33,127 nucleotides of DNA from JBBIJR01 sp037445875 (GTDB lineage Bacteria > CLD3 > SB21). Shown here one piece after another: positions 1 through 8,032 of this stretch (position 1 is the first letter of the stretch; each line of letters starts with the position of its first letter). The stretch is taken from NCBI GenBank assembly GCA_037445875.1, contig JBBIJR010000038.1, positions 1 through 33,127 of the forward strand, given 5' to 3'. A program made the position numbers and the translations under genes. The notes beneath the pieces are model-generated. The model was not told the origin of the DNA. It saw only the letters and a list, made by a program, of their open reading frames with translations, and did not search any database.

Positions 1-300
1 TCCCTGTAATAGCTAATGAATGTACGGCTCAATCGTCTCAATTACCAGACAAGACTGGAGAACTTGTCGAACAGAGGTCGCAGAAGCACCGGGACCACTC
101 GTTCTATCCAACCGCTACGGATCGTCTACACCGACAATGCCGGCTTGGACCGCTACTCGGCCGGCATAACCGCGTGGAATCCCGATGGAACCGTCCGGTT
201 TACCGGGAGTGGGAGACCGAGGAACGCACTCCCGTCTCCGACTCCCGGGCCGTCCGTGGAGGTCCTCCCCCGAAGCCCGGTCTGCGGACACCGGATGCGC
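1..300. other. Gene-free stretch downstream of the secreted helical-repeat gene
   Basis: I see no supportable gene here. Short reading frames exist on both strands, but none has a ribosome binding site, a recognisable motif or a neighbour-like composition. The stretch lies immediately 3' of the minus-strand gene that stops at 301. Its one clear structure is the long hairpin at 203-248. A shorter palindrome (CCGGTTTACCGG) lies just beside it at about 194-205. Confidence 0.6.
203..248 (-). repeat. Long imperfect hairpin after the end of the region A operon
   Basis: Positions 203-217 and 234-248 form an inverted repeat of 15 bp with a single mismatch and a 16-nt loop. It lies about 55 nt past the stop codon of the last minus-strand gene, where a terminator or 3'-end-protecting hairpin would be expected. 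No U-tract follows it on the minus strand, so it is not a canonical intrinsic terminator. A role in ending or stabilising the operon transcript is inferred from position. Confidence 0.45.
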
Positions 301-720
301 TTACTCGATTTCCTTCTGTATGCTGGCGCAGATATGCCGAACGATACTGCTCGAGTCGAATCGCGAGGCTTCCTTGATGGCATAGAGACCGCGCTCGTCG
401 CCCAGCTCCATCAGCGTCAGGGCCGCCAGGATGCGCATGCCGTTGTCGGAATGGGTGCGCAGAATCTGCATCAGCGGAATGATCGTTCCGGACAGCCGCG
501 CTTGAGAATAGGCCTGCTTGAGCTCTCGGACGACCTGCATGGCGCTTTCCTTCAGATTGTCGTTGTCGCTCTGGAGGGTGCCTTTGAGGTTCTTCACGGC
601 CAGGCGCAGGATGTTCTCGATACGTTCCTGGTCGCCTTCCTGCGGCTCCTGGGCCGACAGGACGGCCGGGCCAACGTCGAGGGTCAGGAACACGGCAATG
701 TACAGGATTATGGTTTTCAT
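301..720 (-). CDS. Small secreted helical-repeat (HEAT-like) protein
   Basis: This is a 139-aa protein. I chose the start at 720 because a strong AAAGGAGG lies 6-7 nt upstream; a longer reading frame to 777 has no such site. Residues 1-23 (MKTIILYIAVFLTLDVGPAVLSA) form a signal peptide ending in an A-x-A-like site before QEPQEG. The rest is alpha-helical. Its second half (IIPLMQILRTHSDNGMRILA, then LTLMELGDERGLYAI) has the spacing of HEAT/armadillo-type repeats, which usually mediate protein-protein contacts. It is the last gene of the probable operon, 75 nt after the propeller-phosphatase gene. A periplasmic accessory role for that sensor or for the receptor is an inference from context. No enzymatic motif is visible. 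Confidence 0.75.
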   Translation of the reverse strand: MKTIILYIAVFLTLDVGPAVLSAQEPQEGDQERIENILRLAVKNLKGTLQSDNDNLKESAMQVVRELKQAYSQARLSGTIIPLMQILRTHSDNGMRILAALTLMELGDERGLYAIKEASRFDSSSIVRHICASIQKEIE

Positions 721-795
721 AACGTCCTCCTTTGGCTCACGTGGTGCGTTATATGAAATACAACGGACCGCGGCCAAAGTTGGCGGTTGTTTCGA

Positions 796-3700
796 TCAGC
801 GGACATGGATGACCACAAGCGTCAGGTCGTCCCGCAGCGCCTGGCTGCCTCTCCAGTTTGCAGAGGCCAACTCGAGGCGCGAGAGGATGTCACGTACCTG
901 ACCGGCGTTGGTGATGTCCTCAACCACCCCTGTGTCCTCCCTGGCAATGAGGGGGTAGGGGGAGGTTGTCTCACACGCCTTCTCAAATATCTCCATCACA
1001 CGTTCGTATCCCAACGATTTTCCTGAACTGTCATGCAATTCCGGAAATCCGTCGCTCATAAACAGGATCGTATCTCCGTGGTTCAGCAGCAGTTCCCGCT
1101 CCTGGTATTTTGCTCCGCGCATCGCACCTAATGGCAATCCCTTGATCAAAACCTCTTCCACTCGCTTCTCGCGGTTTCGATAAATTAACGCCGGAGGCAT
1201 TGCGGCTGATGTGATCGTCATCTTCACACCCAACCACCCCCTGGCTCCCTCCTTCCGAAGAAGGGGGAGAGGGGGTGGTTGAATTTTCGCCATCAACAAG
1301 CACATCGACAATCGGTGTAGACTCATGTCCTTAATACAACGATTCATCTTCCCAAGCATCGTGACGATATTCGGCTGTCCCGACTCCATGAGAAAAAGCC
1401 CCTTCACCGTCGATACCATGTGGCCGGCCTTGAGTCCGTGTCCGGTCGCATCCCCGAGGGCGATCGTCAATTCGCCATCACCATTGGTATAAAAGTCATA
1501 ATAATCTCCGCCGACCTCCGTGGCCGTGTGCATGGAAACCGCGATGTCCAATCCGGGAATGGCCGGAATTTCTTTCGGAAGCATCGAGAGCTGCAGCTGG
1601 CGGGCTTCCTCCAGTTCACGTGTCCTGCGTTCGTTCTCGATTTGGACGACTCTGGATTGGGCCTCCGCTGCGCGGCTGTGTGCCTCGGCCGCCTCGGCAC
1701 GCAGTTCGGACTCTTTGATGCGCGCATTTTTGAGCTTCCGATTCAATTCAAATCGTCGAGCTCCGTAAAGAGTTCCCAGCGCCATGATCCCGTAGAGACT
1801 ATACGCCCACCATGTCTTCCACGGTGGCGGAGTGATCATGATTCTAATGGACGTCCCTTCTTCATTCCACACGCCATCGTGGTTGGAGCCTTTGACGCGG
1901 AAGACGTATTCGCCCGCATCGAGATTGGTGTAGGTAGCTTCATGCTTTGTTCCGTTATATATCCAGTCCTGGTCGAAACCTTCCAACTTGTACGCATACT
2001 CATTCTGGGAGGACAACGAATAACTCAATGCGGCAAATTCGATGGAAAAGAAATTGTCTCGATAACTGAGCTGCCACTCCGTTGGATGATCAAGACCCCA
2101 GGGCTGTGGAACGGGTTTGTTGAATTTCCGAAGTCCGGTGATCACGATGGGCGGAATAAAAGGATCGTCTCGAACACTATCCGGATGGAACTCGTTGAAT
2201 CCTTTGGCGCCTCCGAAAAACATACGTCCGTCTTTTGCTTTGAAATACGAACCGAAAAGAAACTCCTTGCTCTGCAGACCGTCTGAGACATCGTAATTTC
2301 GAAATTGCCCCTTGTTTTTCGTCCCGATGAGGGAGTAGTTTGGAGGTGTGAACTTGGAGATCCCGTTGTACGTGCTCAGCCACAAATTGCCGTGGTCGTC
2401 TTCGAGAATACCGAGCACTACATCGCTTGGGAGTCCGTCCTCCTGGCGGAACCACGTAAACTTTTCCGTCGTTTGATCAAACCTGTTCAGTCCACCACCA
2501 TTCGTTCCAATCCATAGTGTTCCGCCTTTGTCTTCATGAATGGAACATATGTTGTCATGACTCAAGCTAAGCGGATCATTCGGATCGTATCTGTAGGCTT
2601 TGAATTTCTCAGTGACTCGATCAAACTTGTTTAACCCTCCGCCATCTGTGCCGATCCAGAGGTTGCCAGAGCGGTCGTCGTGAATCACATACGCCCTTCG
2701 ATGGCTAATGCCGTCGGAATTCTTGGCATCATATGCGTATTCTTTGACAATCCTCCTGGTCCCCATGTCCAGTTTGGTCAATCCTCCACCTTCAGTGCCG
2801 ATCCACAGATAGCCTTGCTTGTCTTCATGCAAACACCAGACAAAATCGATATTTAACTTAAACATCTCGAACCTGCCCGTTTGTCGATCCAGTCGGATCA
2901 AGCCATTGCCATACGTGCCAAGCCAGAAAATTCCGGACTTGTCTTCGTGAATCACTTTCACCCTCGTTCCTCTCAGATTGGACGATCCATTCATTGTCTG
3001 ATAGGACACAAAACTATTCTGAACTCGGTCCCATCTTGTCAGGCCGCTGTTCGTCCCGATCCAGAACATGCCTTCCGGGTCTTCATACATGCAGTTTACA
3101 GCCGAAGCCGTCCATGTTCTTTGATTTGCTTTTGGGATTGACACGGATTTAAACTTTACGACACTCCTATCCCATTGATTAAGGCCTCCTGAACCAATCC
3201 ACAGAATGCCGGCCTTGTCCTCCAGGATGGCATGGACAGCACCCGGGCTCAGGCTGTGAGGTTGGTCGGGGTCGTATCTGTGTGATTTGAATTTTCCTGT
3301 TTGATGGTCAAATTGGTTTATTGCATTGTTGGTACTTGGAATTTCGGGCATGACGATTGTGCAAATCCATAGTGTGCCGAACCTATCCTCAAGGATGGTC
3401 TTGACGTAGTTACTGCTTAAACTTTGTTTATCCAATGGATCGTGTTTGTAGGCCTTGAAAGCTTCGGCTTGTCGATCAAAACAATAAAGGCCGTCATACT
3501 TTGTGCCTAGCCACAGGTTTTCATAATGATCTTCATAAATACATGTCACATTAAATCGGGAACCGTAAGCGCGAAACGCTTCTTTTGTCGGATCAAACCT
3601 GTTCAACCCATTTCCTGTCCCAATCCACAAAATGCCTGACTTATCTTCATAGATTGATGCGACGAAGTCAGAACTAATGCTCGTCGTGTCGGAATCAATG

Positions 3701-4215
3701 TGTTTATAGGTTTTGAATTTCCCGGTTGTGCGATCCAGTTTGCCCAATCCGCCAAACCCCCAGAGAGCTACCCACAGTGTGCCGGATTTGTCTTCGTAAA
3801 CGGACACGACTCTGTCGCTGCTGATGCTGTGTGGGTCGGCGGGGCTATGTTTGTAAACCCTAAACGTTTCCGTCCGGCGATCGAATTGGTTCAAGCCGCC
3901 ACCAGACGTGCAGATCCATAAAGAACCGGACCTATCTTCATAGATAGAATTAACGAAATTGTGAGACAATGACAGAGTGTCCGCGGGATTATGCTTGAAG
4001 ACGCGAAACGTGCGGCCGTCATACAGGTTCAATCCATTCACGGTGCCGATCCAGATATATCCGCGGCTGTCTTGCAGAATGGAAGTCACGTTGCTATGAG
4101 ACAGACCGTCGTCGGCGGTGAGGTGCTCGAATTTGATGTCGGTCGCCGGTTCCTGTGTGCAGATGTTTTCGATCGCAACGAGGAGTAATGCAAATCCTAT
4201 GACGCAACCCTTCAT
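796..4215 (-). CDS. Beta-propeller (Reg_prop) / Y_Y_Y / SpoIIE-type PP2C phosphatase membrane sensor
   Basis: The protein has 1139 aa. A signal peptide (about 1-20) is followed by about 13 two-component-regulator propeller motifs (G-x-LWIGT-xGGGLN-x-FD style) to residue 620, enough for two seven-bladed propellers. A Y_Y_Y domain (about 715-785), one membrane helix (about 795-812, TWWAYSLYGIMALGTLYG) and a coiled coil (815-870) follow. The SpoIIE/RsbU-type PP2C domain (about 880-1139) keeps the metal-site motifs GGDYYDF, GDATGHG, SDGFPE and RDDLTL. Family knowledge: such phosphatases dephosphorylate STAS anti-anti-sigma factors, and the propeller half is that of Bacteroidetes hybrid sensors, where a histidine kinase usually fills the output position. 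Two palindromic elements are inserted in frame in the PP2C part (residues about 978-995 and 1082-1098). No clear Shine-Dalgarno precedes the ATG at 4215. A STAS gene lies at the head of the same operon. Confidence 0.9.
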   Translation of the reverse strand: MKGCVIGFALLLVAIENICTQEPATDIKFEHLTADDGLSHSNVTSILQDSRGYIWIGTVNGLNLYDGRTFRVFKHNPADTLSLSHNFVNSIYEDRSGSLWICTSGGGLNQFDRRTETFRVYKHSPADPHSISSDRVVSVYEDKSGTLWVALWGFGGLGKLDRTTGKFKTYKHIDSDTTSISSDFVASIYEDKSGILWIGTGNGLNRFDPTKEAFRAYGSRFNVTCIYEDHYENLWLGTKYDGLYCFDRQAEAFKAYKHDPLDKQSLSSNYVKTILEDRFGTLWICTIVMPEIPSTNNAINQFDHQTGKFKSHRYDPDQPHSLSPGAVHAILEDKAGILWIGSGGLNQWDRSVVKFKSVSIPKANQRTWTASAVNCMYEDPEGMFWIGTNSGLTRWDRVQNSFVSYQTMNGSSNLRGTRVKVIHEDKSGIFWLGTYGNGLIRLDRQTGRFEMFKLNIDFVWCLHEDKQGYLWIGTEGGGLTKLDMGTRRIVKEYAYDAKNSDGISHRRAYVIHDDRSGNLWIGTDGGGLNKFDRVTEKFKAYRYDPNDPLSLSHDNICSIHEDKGGTLWIGTNGGGLNRFDQTTEKFTWFRQEDGLPSDVVLGILEDDHGNLWLSTYNGISKFTPPNYSLIGTKNKGQFRNYDVSDGLQSKEFLFGSYFKAKDGRMFFGGAKGFNEFHPDSVRDDPFIPPIVITGLRKFNKPVPQPWGLDHPTEWQLSYRDNFFSIEFAALSYSLSSQNEYAYKLEGFDQDWIYNGTKHEATYTNLDAGEYVFRVKGSNHDGVWNEEGTSIRIMITPPPWKTWWAYSLYGIMALGTLYGARRFELNRKLKNARIKESELRAEAAEAHSRAAEAQSRVVQIENERRTRELEEARQLQLSMLPKEIPAIPGLDIAVSMHTATEVGGDYYDFYTNGDGELTIALGDATGHGLKAGHMVSTVKGLFLMESGQPNIVTMLGKMNRCIKDMSLHRLSMCLLMAKIQPPPLPLLRKEGARGWLGVKMTITSAAMPPALIYRNREKRVEEVLIKGLPLGAMRGAKYQERELLLNHGDTILFMSDGFPELHDSSGKSLGYERVMEIFEKACETTSPYPLIAREDTGVVEDITNAGQVRDILSRLELASANWRGSQALRDDLTLVVIHVR
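921..968. repeat. Palindromic repeat element, copy 2, in frame inside the PP2C domain
   Basis: This is a 48-bp near-palindrome. It opens with CAACCACCCC and closes with GGGGGAGGTTG, giving arms with one mismatch around a short centre. It shares its left end (10 of 10 bases) and general layout with the element at 1231-1281. Its length is exactly 16 codons, so it adds a peptide (about TTSPYPLIAREDTGVVE) to the loop before the last helices of the phosphatase without breaking the frame. It resembles the small intragenic palindromic elements known from other bacteria, such as the Rickettsia RPE. Family membership is inferred. Confidence 0.7.
1231..1281. repeat. Palindromic repeat element, copy 1, in frame inside the PP2C domain
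   Basis: This 51-bp element has perfect 11-bp terminal arms (CAACCACCCCC and GGGGGTGGTTG) and further inner pairing (CTCCCTCCTTC with GAAGAAGGGGGAG). It is 17 codons long and in frame. It inserts a proline- and glycine-rich peptide (about QPPPLPLLRKEGARGWLGV) between two beta strands of the phosphatase, where relatives have a short turn. The catalytic motifs on both sides are intact. Confidence 0.8.
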
Positions 4216-4364
4216 ATGTGCACCATGCTCACGACCACAAACGCCCTATTCTCCTTGAGCACCAACCTTGCTCCGTGATGTCCAATCTGTCCATATGCTG
4301 CTCTGCGCTCACACTTGCTCTACCGATGGTACCTGTCCTGCCAGGAAAACGCACATCTGACGGT

Positions 4365-7300
4365 TCACTGTCCCGGAATATTCTCCTCTTGGATGACGGC
4401 GAACTTAACGGCGACACGTCCACCGGTGGCGTCGACAATCGCGATGTACATCCCGCTGGCCACGAACCGCCCCCTGGTATTGCGAAGGTCCCATCGCTCG
4501 ATGGCGGTTTCCTGAGGTGCGAGCTGGGCACCGGTCGTCAGCGGATCCGTATTGATACGGTCGTTATTCGACGAGGAGTGGTGCCGGATCGTGCGGACCA
4601 GATCGCCGCTGACCGTGAAGATGCGAATGGTGCACTGCGCCGGGAGGTTGATGAACTTGATGACCTTGTCGAACGCGTCGGATTGGTACGACGACCGGCC
4701 GTAGTAAGGATTGGGGACGGCCTTGATGTTCTTAAGCTGTTTTCGCAGTTCTTTTTTTGATGTGATCGTTGTGTTGGCTGTGGTCGAGAAAACGTAGCTG
4801 TCGTTTGCGGTAAACGGGTGGTCAAACCGTATCTGTATTATTCCTTCATCGGGAAGCAGGCCGTACATCAGCCCCTGTCGCCCTTGATCGACACTCGCAT
4901 CACTTCCGAAGATGGCCTTGCACGAGTCGTTCCAGTCCTTACCGTCCGACGCGCCGGCCGGCAGTGATTCAATGTCTCGCATGGTCGGCGTAAAAACAGC
5001 ATAAACGGGTGATTGCGACGGCGTTGTGCCGTAGAGTACACCCGAACCGGGACTCAGATTGCCGCTTCCTCCTGTGTAGCCGGACAAGTCGTAGGAGGTT
5101 GTGTCGATACCCACAAAACCCCTTGTCTGGGGCCCGGTATTGTCCGTCAAACCACCGAACTGACTGTTGAGACCGTTTGCGAGCGCCCAGGCCAGGGAAC
5201 TCTGGCCGCTCACGTTTCTGTCGCTGATTTTAATGTTGAGTGGTCGAGGTGAGGGATCCCCGTCTACGCTGTCCACGTCATAAGCGAGGAACGGTACACG
5301 TACAAACCGGTTGATTTGGCCCATGTGAGACGTATGAGCATAGGCATTCTGCCAATTGGAGGAGTCGCGACTGAAGACGACGTCGACATTTCTTCGACTC
5401 TCAAGCGGGACGTCCGAGTACACAACTCCGAAGGTCCCCAGCGAGGAATCGGGCGGCGATACGGACTTGTCCAAGGCTGAATTGCTGAATTTCTCAGGTC
5501 CGGTAAACCAGGGTGTAACGACTCCGATCGCTTCATACTGAGGGCCGGGCACATACGTGACGGACCTGAAGTATCTCGTTGGCAACGGTTCAAACAGGCC
5601 GATCAGCATTCCATCCGCGATTCCGAAATTCTCATCGGTGTGGTCGTCGTCTTCGAGCGCAATAGCGGTATTGTAGAAGCGATCGTCGTACAGGCTGTCT
5701 CCGGAGTCGAACAGTCCGTCGAAGTTTCTGTCCACGAAGGTGGCAGGATCATCGGCGCGATTGGAGAAGCGCACGGTCGAATCGATCGTCATATCGACGA
5801 TGCGGTAGGCCAGAGTTTCCGCCATGAGGCCGCGCACAGGGGTCCGGCCGATGCTGTCGGGTATTTCGAAGAACTCGATCCGATAGTCGTGGCCGGTCAC
5901 GCTGTTGGGATCGACGACTTCGATTTTGACCGTTCCCGTGCTCCCTCCGGAAATGCGTGTTACGTTGCCTGCGGCGGCGTCGAATTTAAACGGCGCCGGG
6001 GAGCCCGAAGGAACGACGGACACCACATTGCTCGATTGAGGGGATTCGAGAGTGATGGGTAGGCCCGATGGCAGTTGAATCTCGCCAAGAATTGGGTCGT
6101 CGATAAAAACGCTGTCTCTTGCAATGTATGGTTGCGCGTCGTACGCCGTCACACTATAGAAATACCGTTGGCCATTGACGACCGTCGAATCGGTGAAATG
6201 ATATCGAAGACCCGTATCTGTTCCAAGGTTGACGTCCTCTTTTTCCACATGGCCGTTGGAATTAATGAATACGTTTTGAATGATCTTGATACTATCGGCC
6301 AGATCATATTGGGCAAGAAGCTGGTAGCCTCCCGGCAATCCGGTTCGGCTTCGGTAGACCCGATATCCCTGGAAATCCGTGGAGTCGTAGTCCACGGTAT
6401 ACCCATTATCCTGACGGATCCCAAGCTTTGTTCCGGCGCGGTCAATCGAGAATTCTGCATTGTCCTCCCACGTAATCGTCACCTTTCTATCCAGGGGTAT
6501 GACTTGCATCCGGGGGATGTCCGGAGGCTCCGGCACAATGAATCCGACATCGAATGCCGCCTGTGCCAGCGAATCCGTGGTGAACATATCTCTTACCGCA
6601 TCGAGCCGGCTATTACCCAGGCCGCCGATCACACCCGCCCAGATCACCTGCGACTCTCCGGCCTTCATCGTGAAGGGCCCGACGCCGTGAATGATTCTCT
6701 CGTCGTCGGGTGTGTTGTCGATGTCGGGATCGTTTTGAGACAGTATCAGCGGGTTACCTCTGAAAGCGAAGTAATCGTTGATGCCAGAGCCATACTTTGG
6801 CGTACCGTCCCTGTGAAAGCCTCTCAAAAGGTTATAACGTTCTGCGTCATTCCTCGGCCAACCTTCTCCCGATGTGCCCGAGGCTGTGTTGAAGGTCGTA
6901 GCCCCCAGCCATATATGGCCGTCGGGCAGATCGTTGGATACGTAGACACCGGCAACGGAATCCCAAACCAGCGTTTTCCCGTATTCTGCGAACTTTGCGG
7001 CCAATTCGGCCGGGACTTCGGCCGTATCGACAACCGGCCCCTGAAAAAAGTCGATGCCGACAGACTCATCCAACTCGCCATCAACAGAGTTGTACACAAA
7101 CCCCAGGCCCTTAGCTGTGTCAACTCCTGTCAGATCATTAAGGTAACCATTGTTTTCACCCAGATCCGGATCCATATACAAGCCTATGTAGGAACTGTCA
7201 TAATCCGTGTTTGTTTTGTTCATTATAGTGAATTTGAGAAAGACAACGTTGCTCAGAAGTCCGCTGTTGAACGCAAAGGATTCCAGAGCTACCTGTATGC

Positions 7301-7900
7301 CCAGTCCTGGATTGGTGGCGTCGCGAAAGTCACTCAGCGACACGTCGAGATCATTGAATACTGTCCACGTCTGTGCATCGGCGATGAGGCCCGGGCGGCC
7401 CACTTGATCATGAGGGGCGTCGGCTGGCCAGTTGGCATAGTCAGCCCCTGACATCGAGCGGTCAATGAGATAGGCCTCCTGTCCCGGAGCATTGGGGTCT
7501 TCGGCCGTCAGCTGGCTGAAGGGCATACCGGCGGAGGTGATACGGCCGGGCTGAAAATCAATACCCGCGCCCACAACTAGTGCCTCACTTACGACGGGCG
7601 CTCCTCCTTTGATGCTCCCCACCAGGAAGCCACCGGCATAAACAACTAAGCTTCCGGATCCGCGTGGGAATTCGCCGCCATAGTCTTGTTGCGGAGCGTT
7701 GTACATGTATGAGCCTTGATTGAGCATCGCATAATTCCAATTGTTGGCAGCCACCCAGACGAGATCGACGATGCCCGGTTTCTCGAGTTTATTCGCAATC
7801 GGCTCTTCGGGTCTTCACGGGCCGAGCCGCCGTCATGTTGAAGCAACACGGACGCGCCGGCTAGGATGACCAGTGTTACGACCTGTCTCGTCCGTTTCAT
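4365..7900 (-). CDS. Large secreted FN3/sorting-domain protein, frameshifted after the signal peptide
   Basis: The main reading frame (stop at 4365) is open to about 7814 but has no credible start. Its first Met, at 7754, falls inside a conserved-looking stretch (KPGIVDLVWVAANNWNYAM). A signal peptide (MKRTRQVVTLVILAGASVLL) starts at 7900 in another frame. One missing base, most simply a C in the CCC at 7809-7811 (minus strand), would join them as ...SAREDPEEPIANKLEKPG.... The joined protein has about 1178 aa: an N-terminal beta-rich region, an FN3-like domain (ITWEDNAEFS ... YFYSVTAYDAQ) and a C-terminal FlgD/T9SS-like domain (VPNPYYGRSSY ... SGMYIAIVDA). It follows the TonB receptor by about 130 nt, so a surface-exposed partner or export substrate is plausible. 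The shift may be a sequencing error or a real mutation; no classic slippery heptamer is present. Confidence 0.8.
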
Positions 7901-8032
7901 AATGACATTGCCCTTTACCGCAACCCGAAGGTTGCGACTACGCGTGCCCGAACGCTCCCCGAGTAAGGCCGAAGGCATTGTATCGAGGGGAGCTTGACTC
8001 TGATCCACCGCTGTGACAGAGCACCACTCCTT

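Noticed and set aside
16..756. Plus-strand frame of 246 codons at the window start
   Set aside because: It is mostly the complement of the small secreted helical-repeat gene, which has a strong ribosome binding site and signal peptide on the minus strand.
7801..7820. Programmed -1 frameshift in the secreted protein gene
   Set aside because: No X-XXY-YYZ slippery heptamer or following pseudoknot is visible; a single missing base is simpler.
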